Below, piece after piece: positions 37,496 through 45,622 of a DNA stretch of 64,000 bases; position 1 is the stretch's first letter; each line of letters opens with the position of its first letter. The stretch covers positions 248,001-312,000 of the forward strand of contig NZ_SAXU01000001.1 of NCBI RefSeq assembly GCF_008016455.1, written 5' to 3'. The notes below the pieces were generated by a model. It searched no databases, was not told where the DNA came from, and saw only the letters and a program-made list of their open reading frames with translations. This DNA is from Brachyspira aalborgi (lineage in GTDB: Bacteria > Spirochaetota > Brachyspiria > Brachyspirales > Brachyspiraceae). The translations under genes and the position numbers were made by a program.

Positions 37496-39703
37496 ATGGC
37501 AACTAGCGAAGCTTTTCTTGAAGAAGTTTATAAAAACGCTGTGGATGCGGAAGTTATAAAAAGAAGTTCCACGCTTTCAAATTTAGTAGATAACGCGAAA
37601 GATTATCAAAGAGAAATATCGGCTTATGAAGATTTGAAATATAGACTCGATACTTTAGCTTCAGCCTCAAAAGAATTATACGGTTTTCGTTCTCCTTTTA
37701 GAAATTTTGCGGGCAGAGGCGAAGGCGTTCCAAATTATTTTACAGTTACGGCAAATAGAATGGCAAATACTACAACTTACGATATAGCGATTAAAGAATT
37801 GGCAAAAAGCGAAAAATTTTCTTCAAAAGCTTATAATATGAAAGATAAATTGCCTGCGGGAATTATAAAATTAAAAGTCGGAGAAGACGAATATTCTATA
37901 GATTTTGCGGGCGGAAGTTTGGTAGATTTGCAAAAAGCTTTTGACAAAACATTTGGAAAAAAAGCAAAAACTACGGTGACTCAAAAATCGAAAAATTTGC
38001 AAGTTTTGACAATTGATTTAGTTAAAACAGGCTCAAAAAATATTGCCGAAGTTATAAGCGATGAATCGGGAATATTAAAAGAATTAAATATGTTTACAAG
38101 AAGAAATTATAGATATTTGGGGCATATTTTTAATCAAGAACTTTTAAGCAAATGGAAAGACGAATCGGATAATTTAACCACAAATTATATGATAAAAAAT
38201 GATTTTTTAGTTTTGAAAGGTATAAATAAATTATCGATGCCTTTGCATAGAGAAGCGGAAGCAAACGAAAATATAACGATTTCAATAACTGCAAGAGCGT
38301 CCGACACTTTAGACGATGAGGAAGAAACCGTTATTCCCGTAATGCCGCCAACTGTTGATTTGTCGATACCAGACACGGGAATTATATTCGATAAAATAGA
38401 CAGCGTTAAATTTAAAGATGTAGAATTATACGGAGAAGGTTTATCGCCAGCCGACAGTTCGAGGACTTTTGAAGATATAAAAAGATATAAAGAAGCGCTT
38501 GAAAGCGAAAGAAGAGAAAAGGAAGGAATTGAAGCGAAAATTCCAGATGCGATAGACGAAACAGGATTTAATTCTGAAATTATCGGCGTAAAATATATAA
38601 ATAAAGCGGGAGACGAGGTTGAAAAATTTTTTGCTTTGCCTACAATAAGTTCTTCTTGGCAGAGATTAAATATTCCGATTGGAAGCCAATTTGAAGAGGG
38701 CGATGTTATAACTCAAATAGTTTTGATAAATAAAAATCCTAAATATAATATTTTTTATAAAGATTTATTAGTTGAAGATTCGGGAAAAGAAGAAGATGCT
38801 CCAAATTATTTAATATCGGAAGCGACAGACGCGCGAGCTTCTATAGACGGAATAGATATTTTAAGCGAAAGCAATGAATTTAACGATGTTATAAACGGAC
38901 TCAATATAGTCGCTATAAAACCTACGCCCGAAGCATTTGCCACGACTATAGAAATTAATAAAGAGGGAGTTGTTGACGCTATAGTTAATTTTGTAAGCGC
39001 TTATAATTCTCTTATAGATTTTTTGAACGATTCTACTCAAAGACCTTTAACTAAAGAAGTTAGAAATTCTTTAGACGATATGAATAGAACGGATATGAAC
39101 GATTTAGCCACTACTTTACAAATAAGTTTTAATCCTGAAATGAGCGACTCCGATTTAAGAAAAAAATTATTTTATGTCGGAGTGTTTAGCGGAAATACTT
39201 TAGTAGGAACGATTTCGCAAAGAGTTAAGGCTATAGTTTCGGATTCTTATAAAACCGATTACGGCGAAGAATTGGCTTTATTAGACCAAATAGGAATTAA
39301 TAGAGGAAATGCGGGCGAGGATTGGAATGTAGTAAAAAAAGGATTTCTTCAAATAGAAGAAGAAAAATTTATGAATAAAATTGAAACTCAAATGGACGGA
39401 GTAGAAGAATTATTTGCAAACGATACTACGGGAGATAATTTGCCCGATACGGGAGCCGCTTATACTATGAACGATTTTATAACTCCGTATTCGCAAACAA
39501 GAGGAATAGTAGATAATAGCATTTCCGTTGCAAAAACGAGATTAGAAAGCAATCAAAAACGAATGGATAGCGAAAAAGAAAGAATAGAACAATATAGACA
39601 GGAAAGACTCGCTTCTTATTATAGAATGCAATCCGATTTGAAACAGGCTGAAAGAGACAGAAAGAGATTAGAGGCTATGCAAAATCAAAATAACGGTAAT
39701 TAA
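37496..39703 (+). CDS. fliD: Flagellar filament capping protein FliD
   Basis: The 735-residue protein has the FliD_N region (about residues 20-120, DYQREISAYEDLKYRLDTLA) and a FliD_C region (about residues 470-700) ending in a long helical coil KERIEQYRQERLASYYRMQ. It is larger than the enterobacterial protein (about 470 residues) because of an insertion in the middle, as usual for spirochaetes. It caps the growing flagellar filament, which in spirochaetes is periplasmic. No other flagellar gene is adjacent. A GGAG site precedes the ATG. Confidence 0.93.
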   Translation: MATSEAFLEEVYKNAVDAEVIKRSSTLSNLVDNAKDYQREISAYEDLKYRLDTLASASKELYGFRSPFRNFAGRGEGVPNYFTVTANRMANTTTYDIAIKELAKSEKFSSKAYNMKDKLPAGIIKLKVGEDEYSIDFAGGSLVDLQKAFDKTFGKKAKTTVTQKSKNLQVLTIDLVKTGSKNIAEVISDESGILKELNMFTRRNYRYLGHIFNQELLSKWKDESDNLTTNYMIKNDFLVLKGINKLSMPLHREAEANENITISITARASDTLDDEEETVIPVMPPTVDLSIPDTGIIFDKIDSVKFKDVELYGEGLSPADSSRTFEDIKRYKEALESERREKEGIEAKIPDAIDETGFNSEIIGVKYINKAGDEVEKFFALPTISSSWQRLNIPIGSQFEEGDVITQIVLINKNPKYNIFYKDLLVEDSGKEEDAPNYLISEATDARASIDGIDILSESNEFNDVINGLNIVAIKPTPEAFATTIEINKEGVVDAIVNFVSAYNSLIDFLNDSTQRPLTKEVRNSLDDMNRTDMNDLATTLQISFNPEMSDSDLRKKLFYVGVFSGNTLVGTISQRVKAIVSDSYKTDYGEELALLDQIGINRGNAGEDWNVVKKGFLQIEEEKFMNKIETQMDGVEELFANDTTGDNLPDTGAAYTMNDFITPYSQTRGIVDNSISVAKTRLESNQKRMDSEKERIEQYRQERLASYYRMQSDLKQAERDRKRLEAMQNQNNGN

Positions 39704-39709
39704 ATTTAG

Positions 39710-39729
39710 TAAACTTCCGCTAATAATTT
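39710..39729. repeat. 20-bp direct repeat, left copy
   Basis: The sequence TAAACTTCCGCTAATAATTT occurs here and again at 40710-40729, exactly 1000 bp away. The two copies bracket the Rpn nuclease gene. The right copy overlaps the last codons of the FkbM methyltransferase gene. Confidence 0.9.
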
Positions 39730-39764
39730 TATATTTTATTAAAAAAATTATAATTATTAAAATT

Positions 39765-39792
39765 TTGACAAATAAAAATATTCTGTTATAAT
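39765..39792 (+). promoter_or_regulatory. Consensus promoter, leaderless, for the Rpn gene
   Basis: TTGACA (39765-39770) and TATAAT (39787-39792) are both perfect consensus boxes with a 16-bp spacer. Only 7 nt separate the -10 box from the ATG at 39800, and no Shine-Dalgarno is present, so the transcript should begin at or next to the start codon. Confidence 0.75.
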
Positions 39793-39799
39793 ATTCTTA

Positions 39800-40675
39800 A
39801 TGATAAAAGAAGTAATAAAAACTAATGACTTTTTTGTCCGATTCTTTTTCGGAAGTAAAGGGAATGAGGATTTACTATTAAGTTTCATTAACGCTATAAT
39901 GATAGATTCAAATTTTGCTACTTTTAAATTGGTAGAAATTTTAAATCCGTTTAATCTTAAAGATAAAATAGATAATAAAGAAAGCATTGTAGATTTAAAA
40001 GCAATCACAGAAAATGGAGCTATTGTTATAATTGAAATTCAAACTTATTCGACTAAAAATTTCTTTGAGAGAACGCTTTATTATTGGAGTAAAAATTATT
40101 CAAGCGTTTTGAAAAAAGGCAAGGGATATGAAGAGCTAAAACCTGTTATAAGCATTAATTTAGTAAATGATTTTCTTTTTGACAAAACCGATAACAGAAT
40201 GCATACTTGTTATTTACTAAAAGAGAAAAAGAGTAATAAAATTCTAACCGACCATATACAATTACATTATGTAGAGCTTCCGAAGTTTAACAAAAAGAGC
40301 AACATTAAGAAAGAATTAAGGAATTGGATTTTATTTTTAAAATCTAACAAGGAGGAAGATATGTCTCAATTATTAAAAGAGGATACGATTTTTGAAAAGG
40401 CGATAAATAAGTATAATTATTTTACGGATAACAAAGATTTATTAAATGAATATGACAGGAGAGAGGCTTACTTAATTTATCAAGATAGTTTAATGAGAGG
40501 AGCTAAAAAAGACGGATTTGACGAAGGAATAGAAGAAGGCATTAAAAGAGGAATAAAAGAAGGCGAAAAAAATAAAGCAATCTCAATGGCAAAATCAATG
40601 AAAGCAAAAAACATGGATATTAATTTTATAAGCGAAATAACAGGATTAACCATTAAAGAAATAAATAAACTATAA
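39800..40675 (+). CDS. Rpn family recombination-promoting nuclease/putative transposase
   Basis: The 291-residue protein matches the Rpn/PD-(D/E)XK transposase-like family: an opening NDFFVRFFFG, a D at IVDLKAITENG followed by IVIIEIQTYST, with the E-x-Q variant of the nuclease motif, and FFERTLYYWSKNYS afterwards. The C-terminus is a basic and acidic helical tail (GIEEGIKRGIKEG) as in many family members. Rpn proteins are DNA nucleases that raise recombination; they are widespread, often multicopy, and have been proposed as defence or mobile genes. The gene is bracketed by 20-bp direct repeats and has a consensus promoter right at its start. Confidence 0.92.
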   Translation: MIKEVIKTNDFFVRFFFGSKGNEDLLLSFINAIMIDSNFATFKLVEILNPFNLKDKIDNKESIVDLKAITENGAIVIIEIQTYSTKNFFERTLYYWSKNYSSVLKKGKGYEELKPVISINLVNDFLFDKTDNRMHTCYLLKEKKSNKILTDHIQLHYVELPKFNKKSNIKKELRNWILFLKSNKEEDMSQLLKEDTIFEKAINKYNYFTDNKDLLNEYDRREAYLIYQDSLMRGAKKDGFDEGIEEGIKRGIKEGEKNKAISMAKSMKAKNMDINFISEITGLTIKEINKL

Positions 40676-40708
40676 ACAAGAAAAGCGATTTTTTATTTTT
40701 TTATTTGA

Positions 40709-41728
40709 TTAAACTTCCGCTAATAATTTATTTTCCGCAATTACTTTATTTAATCTGTTTTTTATTATTCTAAACTTATAACCCAAATTTAAATTTTCCA
40801 ACATTGGTTTTATTTCAAAAAAGTCGCTATAATTATGATATATGCTTATTATTAAAACGGGTTTTTGTTCTTTTATAGTTTCAATCGCTCCTTTCAAAAA
40901 TGGCTGTTCAAAACCTTCCAAATCGGTTTTTATCAAGCCGACTTCAATATTATTTTCTTTCACATAACTATCGAGAGTTACCATTTTTACTTTATTCTCA
41001 AAGCTATTAATATCAGATTGTTTTGTTTCTACCGAAAGTCCGCTATTGGCTGTATCACTATTTGAATAAATACTTATTTCTTTATTTTCATTTCCAAGCG
41101 CCATATTTACGGGAATAATATTATTCTTTTTATTTAATTCTATAGTTTTTAACATCAGATTATAATTTTGTAAAAATGGTTCAAAACTATAAACATTTTT
41201 ATCGGTATAATCAGAAAATACTATTGCAGAATCTCCAATATAACCGCCTGCGTCTATAATATTTTTATTTTTAACTTGATTTAAATTTTTTACATAATCC
41301 ATTCCGTATTTTCCGTAAAAAGCTTCAAACTCAAATTGGTTCTTTGGTAAAATATATTTATCGTATATAAATAATTCTTCATTTATTTTTATTATTTTGT
41401 TATTAAATTCTTCGTATAAATCGTTTAATCTTTTCGATTCTTTATGCGAAAAATAAATATCGTCTTCAATATTATTATAATTTGTAATCTTGGATAATAT
41501 TCCAATAACAATTTCTACGCTTTCTTTATCTAAATTTTTAATTAAATTCAAATATTTTTGATAAAAATTAGCGTCATTTTTTATTTCTTTTCTAAAATGA
41601 GTAGCTCCATCCCAAGCTTTTAGCGGTTTATTTAAGTTGTATATAAAATTCATATAATCTCTAATATTATCTCTTAATTTTCTAAATGGAATAAACCAAA
41701 CGATATTATCAATAGTTTTTGAAGTCAT
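40709..41728 (-). CDS. FkbM family methyltransferase
   Basis: The 339-residue protein has a class I SAM-dependent methyltransferase domain at about residues 150-320. The SAM motif is IIDAGGYIGDSA, then NVYSFEPF, and the FkbM-typical LIKTDLEGFEQPFLKGA and PVLIISIYHN follow. Such enzymes O-methylate sugars or other small molecules, and in surface-glycan loci modify polysaccharide. The first 140 residues are helical and unassigned. The ATG has an AGGAG site. Its last codons lie in the right copy of the 20-bp repeat. A pentanucleotide repeat lies 84 bp upstream. Confidence 0.9.
   Translation of the reverse strand: MTSKTIDNIVWFIPFRKLRDNIRDYMNFIYNLNKPLKAWDGATHFRKEIKNDANFYQKYLNLIKNLDKESVEIVIGILSKITNYNNIEDDIYFSHKESKRLNDLYEEFNNKIIKINEELFIYDKYILPKNQFEFEAFYGKYGMDYVKNLNQVKNKNIIDAGGYIGDSAIVFSDYTDKNVYSFEPFLQNYNLMLKTIELNKKNNIIPVNMALGNENKEISIYSNSDTANSGLSVETKQSDINSFENKVKMVTLDSYVKENNIEVGLIKTDLEGFEQPFLKGAIETIKEQKPVLIISIYHNYSDFFEIKPMLENLNLGYKFRIIKNRLNKVIAENKLLAEV
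40710..40729. repeat. 20-bp direct repeat, right copy
   Basis: This is the partner of the copy at 39710-39729. It encodes the last residues (KLLAEV and stop) of the FkbM methyltransferase on the minus strand, so a copy of a gene's 3' end is found beyond the Rpn gene. Confidence 0.9.
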
Positions 41729-41811
41729 AGAATTCTCCTAAATGTAAAATAATAAAAAATGCAATAGAAAAAGACCTATTAAAGAAAATAGGAATTATGC
41801 AAAAATTATGC

Positions 41812-41854
41812 TTGAATTGAATTGAATTGAATTGAATTGAATTGAATTGAATTG
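41812..41854. repeat. Pentanucleotide tandem repeat (TTGAA)8
   Basis: Eight perfect TTGAA units (41812-41851) are followed by TTG. On the minus strand the unit reads TTCAA. The tract lies 84 bp upstream of the FkbM methyltransferase start and about 160 bp upstream of the divergent Obg fusion gene. Confidence 0.95.
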
Positions 41855-42015
41855 CAAGAGCGCAAATTTATTTTATTCATTACAAAATCAAACATATAAA
41901 TATTTTACAATATCTTAAAATTTATGTCAAGTTTAAATTTGATAATTTTTATTATAAATTATAATTGATAAAATAATTTTTTATAATATAATTTATCACT
42001 TAAAAGGATTATAAA

Positions 42016-44046
42016 ATGAAACAATTTATAGATGTCGTTAATTTTGAAATCGAAGCGGGACATGGCGGAGCTGGATGCGTTAGCTTTAGAAGAGAGGCGC
42101 ATGTCCCAATGGGCGGTCCCGATGGAGGAAACGGAGGAGACGGAGGCGATGTAATTGTAATTGTTGATGCGAGAATAAATAGTTTTGGAAAAATAAAAAG
42201 CAGAAAAAAATTCAAAGCGAGAGATGGCGAGTCGGGTAGGGCAAGATTAAGCGATGGAAAAAAAGGCGACAATGTAATAATAAGAGTTCCAATCGGCACG
42301 GTAATTTATAACGAAGAGACTGAAAATATAATTGCAGATTTAACTGAAGACGGACAGAGCGAAACTATTGCAAGAGGAGGAAAAGGTGGCAAGGGAAATA
42401 AATTCTACGCTACTTCTACAAATCAAGCGCCCGATTATGCTCAACATGGTTTAGACGGAGATAAATTAAATATAAGACTTGAAGTGAAATTAATCGCCGA
42501 TATTGGACTTGTCGGAATGCCTAATGCGGGAAAATCGAGTTTGCTTGCAAGATTAACGAGAGCAAATCCTAAAATTGCATCGTATCCTTTTACGACTCTT
42601 ACGCCAAATTTGGGAGTTTGTTATTTGGATTATGAAAGAAGTTTTATAATCGCAGATATTCCTGGAATTATAGAGGGAGCGAGCGAAGGAGCGGGATTAG
42701 GACTCACATTTTTAAGACATATTGAGAGAACGGGAGCTTTAGTTTTTGTAATCGATATAACTGACGAAGATATTAACGAAACTTATTTAAAATTAAGAAA
42801 AGAATTAAAATTATATAGCAAAGAATTAATAAAAAAGAAATCAATAATTATTTTGAATAAAACCGATATGCTTGAAAAAAAAGAAATTGAAGAGAAAATT
42901 AAAAGCGTAAAAAAAGTTATAAATAAAGAATATAAAAATAATAAAGAAAATTATTTTGAAATTCCCGAAGTATTTGCGATATCTGTTTTTAGTTTAGATG
43001 AAGAAGAATTGGAAAAAATTACAAACGCTTTATATAAGGCAAACGAATTAAGATATTTTGAAACTAAAAAAAATTATAAAGAGCCTTTATTATTAAATAA
43101 TAAAAAATTAAAAACAAAAAGAGTATTTGGTCCCGTTCTTTCAAAGAGACTTGGAAATTCTTTGGGAATAGATGTAATTCCTCATAAAACTTGTTCTTAT
43201 AATTGCATATATTGTCAATTAGGTTCTGAAGAAAATACTATAACCGATTTAACAAATTATTATTCCGTTGATGAAATAATTTACGAATTAAAAGAGGCTT
43301 TGCTTAATAATAAAAATATCGATTATATAACTTTCACGGGTTCGGGAGAGCCTACTTTATATAAAGACTTGAAAAAACTTATTTACGAAATAAAGCAAAT
43401 AACAGATATTCCCGTATGCGTAATAACTAACGGTTCTTTATTATACAAACAGGAAATGCGTTCAAATTTGCTTTTGGCAGATTTAATTATTCCATCGCTT
43501 GATGCGGGAAATGAAGAAACTTTTAAATTGATAGATAATCCTAATAAAGAAATTGATTTTGATAAAATGGTTGAAGGATTAATTGAATTCAAAAAAGTAT
43601 TCAAAGGCGAATATTGGCTTGAAATATTTTTACTTAAAGACATAAACGATAACGAAGACGAACTTGACGATATAATAAAAATTGTAAAAAAAATTAAACC
43701 CGACAGAATTCAGCTTATAACGGCGACAAGAAGAGTGGCAAATGAAAAAGCTAAAGCGTTATCTGACGAAGAGCTTAAAAAAATAAAAAAATATTTTAAT
43801 TCAAAATGCGATATTGAAATCGATATTCCAAACATTTCTGAAAATCATAAAGGAAATACGAGAATATTAACCGAAGAGGATATTGTCAATTTTTTAATTC
43901 GCCAACCTGATACGGCATATATTATAGCTAAAAGTTTTAATGAAAACGAAAGAAAAGTTAAGGAATTGTTGGACTTACTTATTAAAAAAAATAAGGTTAG
44001 AGAAGAGATTGTTAACGGAGTTGTTTCTTATGCGGTTAATATTTAA
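42016..44046 (+). CDS. Obg GTPase fused to a COG0731-like radical SAM enzyme
   Basis: The first 340 residues of this 676-residue protein are a full Obg GTPase: the glycine-rich Obg fold (GHGGAGCVSFRREAHVPMGG, GGNGGDGGDV), the G1 motif GMPNAGKSS (about 167-175), DIPGIIEGASEGAGLG, and NKTD. Instead of the usual C-terminal OCT or TGS-type domain there is a radical SAM module of the COG0731 type: FGPVLSKRLGNSLGIDVIP then CSYNCIYCQLG with the cluster cysteines C393, C397 and C400, and GSGEPTLY. A winged-helix-like tail ends the protein. Obg acts in 50S ribosome assembly and stress control. The radical SAM family is related to tRNA wyosine-type enzymes. The reading frame is continuous. A start with AAAGGA supports the ATG chosen. 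Confidence 0.93.
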   Translation: MKQFIDVVNFEIEAGHGGAGCVSFRREAHVPMGGPDGGNGGDGGDVIVIVDARINSFGKIKSRKKFKARDGESGRARLSDGKKGDNVIIRVPIGTVIYNEETENIIADLTEDGQSETIARGGKGGKGNKFYATSTNQAPDYAQHGLDGDKLNIRLEVKLIADIGLVGMPNAGKSSLLARLTRANPKIASYPFTTLTPNLGVCYLDYERSFIIADIPGIIEGASEGAGLGLTFLRHIERTGALVFVIDITDEDINETYLKLRKELKLYSKELIKKKSIIILNKTDMLEKKEIEEKIKSVKKVINKEYKNNKENYFEIPEVFAISVFSLDEEELEKITNALYKANELRYFETKKNYKEPLLLNNKKLKTKRVFGPVLSKRLGNSLGIDVIPHKTCSYNCIYCQLGSEENTITDLTNYYSVDEIIYELKEALLNNKNIDYITFTGSGEPTLYKDLKKLIYEIKQITDIPVCVITNGSLLYKQEMRSNLLLADLIIPSLDAGNEETFKLIDNPNKEIDFDKMVEGLIEFKKVFKGEYWLEIFLLKDINDNEDELDDIIKIVKKIKPDRIQLITATRRVANEKAKALSDEELKKIKKYFNSKCDIEIDIPNISENHKGNTRILTEEDIVNFLIRQPDTAYIIAKSFNENERKVKELLDLLIKKNKVREEIVNGVVSYAVNI

Positions 44047-44193
44047 GTTTTAATAAAAAATTATTTTTCTATGAGATTTAAATAAACTTTTTTTATTATA
44101 ATATTTAAAGTTGTTACATTTTATAGCCTTCGCTTAAAACTGTTACGATTTTTAGCTTATTTTATAAATGTGGTAATTTTATCGTATTTATTA

Positions 44194-44811
44194 TTATAAT
44201 TTTTTTCTCTGCCCTAATTTAAATCCATAAGCTTCATGACCTGGATATAATAAAGTTTCATCGTCTAATTTAAATAATTTTTCCATTATGCTATTTTCTA
44301 ATTCCGAATAATTTCCCGTAGGCAAATCGGTTCTTCCTATTCCGTTGGCAAATATCGTGTCTCCGCAAAATAAATGTCCTTCGGTATAATAACAAACTCC
44401 TCCTCTCGTATGTCCTGGCGTATGAATTACTTTAAACTCAATATCTTTTAATTTGAAAGTTTCGCCGTCTTCAAATTTTATTTCTGGCGATTGCCATTTT
44501 ATGCCATTTCCAAAATATCCGCTCGCATTCAAAGTGGCGTCTCCAAAAAAATCATAATCCAAACTATGAATGCAATGCTCTACTCCTTTATATTTTTTTC
44601 TTATATCATCGCTACCCGATATATGGTCAAAATGCCCATGCGTATAAATTACTCTTTTTAATTTTTTACCGTCAAGTAATTTATCGTAATCTTCATATCC
44701 AAAAGATAATTTAGAAATATCTATAATCATAGCTTCGTCATCGGCGGACACTATATAAGAATTCATACCGTAAATATTAAGATTAATGCAATCAATTTTT
44801 AATTCGCTCAT
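44194..44811 (-). CDS. MBL-fold hydrolase, glyoxalase II-like
   Basis: The 205-residue protein has the MBL motif HGHFDHISG and later HTPGHTRGG, LFCGDTIFANGIGRTDLPTGN and LYPGHEAYGF, the order of metal ligands found in glyoxalase II-like hydrolases. It lacks the long C-terminal substrate-binding domain of true hydroxyacylglutathione hydrolases, so the substrate is uncertain; a thioester is plausible. The ATG has a CGGAGA site. It is a single minus-strand gene between the Obg fusion and rimP. Confidence 0.9.
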   Translation of the reverse strand: MSELKIDCINLNIYGMNSYIVSADDEAMIIDISKLSFGYEDYDKLLDGKKLKRVIYTHGHFDHISGSDDIRKKYKGVEHCIHSLDYDFFGDATLNASGYFGNGIKWQSPEIKFEDGETFKLKDIEFKVIHTPGHTRGGVCYYTEGHLFCGDTIFANGIGRTDLPTGNYSELENSIMEKLFKLDDETLLYPGHEAYGFKLGQRKKL

Positions 44812-44885
44812 TTCTTTCTCCGTAATTTTTTAATAAAATGTATATTTATATTTTATAATTTTTAAATTAAAAATCAATTTAACTA

Positions 44886-44913
44886 TTGACAAAAATATTA
44901 GGTTATATATAAT
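44886..44913 (+). promoter_or_regulatory. Consensus promoter of the rimP-nusA operon
   Basis: TTGACA (44886-44891) and TATAAT (44908-44913) are exact sigma-70-type boxes with a 16-bp spacer. Transcription should start near 44920 and produce a leader of about 120 nt before rimP, containing a terminator-like hairpin. Confidence 0.85.
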
Positions 44914-44947
44914 TAGAACACCTTTTAAATTAATTTCAATTAAATTA

Positions 44948-45000
44948 AGAGCGTTGGTTTTTGTTTCTTCAAAATGGGAAAAACCGACACTCTTTTTTTA
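44948..45000 (+). terminator. Terminator-like hairpin in the rimP leader (attenuator?)
   Basis: AGAGCGTTGGTTTTT (44948-44962) pairs with AAAAACCGACACTCT (44979-44993), with one mismatch and one G-U, and is followed by seven T. It is an intrinsic terminator by form, yet it lies between the promoter and rimP, about 40 nt upstream of the start codon. Confidence 0.75.
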
Positions 45001-45040
45001 TTGTTAAATTCCGTTTTATAGTATTAAGGTTTTATATGAT

Positions 45041-45598
45041 ATGAAAAATAATAAAAGAATTATTCAAAAACAAAAAGAATACGGAAGAGGAGATAAAGCA
45101 AACAGAAGAAAAGCTGGCAATAAAAATAATATTAGAAAAAACGAAACGATTAATATAATAGACGAGACAATATTATTTGAAAAAAGCAAAAATATATTGG
45201 AGAAAAATAAAATATATTTGCTTAATCTTAAAGTCGGAGCTATAAAAGATAATAAAAAAATATACGCCGTGATTTTTAAGAAAAAAGAAAATATTTCGCA
45301 TAGTCATTGTATAGAGGCTACTAAAATAATTCAGCAAATAATAAAATCCGAAGGATATGACGAAGGCGATTATACGATTACCGTTTCAAGCGCGGGCTTT
45401 AGATGGAAAATCGAAAATAGATTTGAACTTTTTGAAGATATGCCTGTAAAAATAAAATATAAAAATGAAGATAAAATTATAACGGAAGGCGGAATATTAA
45501 AAGAAGCGAAAGAAGATTATATTATTTTAGAATTAGAAAATGAAATTAAAAAAACAATAAAAATTAAAGATATTATAAAAGCAAGATTAAACTGCTAA
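45041..45598 (+). CDS. rimP: Ribosome maturation factor RimP
   Basis: The 185-residue protein fits RimP: the first 45 residues are basic and not conserved, then about 140 residues of RimP fold with SHSHCIEATKIIQQII, a YTITVSSAGFRW (the family signature SSPGxxR in a variant form) and a C-terminal SH3-like strand pattern. RimP is needed for 30S subunit assembly. The gene lies 24 nt upstream of nusA, the usual order. The signature proline is replaced by alanine (SSAGFRW). Start ATG has only a weak upstream site. Confidence 0.85.
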   Translation: MKNNKRIIQKQKEYGRGDKANRRKAGNKNNIRKNETINIIDETILFEKSKNILEKNKIYLLNLKVGAIKDNKKIYAVIFKKKENISHSHCIEATKIIQQIIKSEGYDEGDYTITVSSAGFRWKIENRFELFEDMPVKIKYKNEDKIITEGGILKEAKEDYIILELENEIKKTIKIKDIIKARLNC

Positions 45599-45622
45599 AA
45601 AATTAAAAAATGGAGATAAAAA

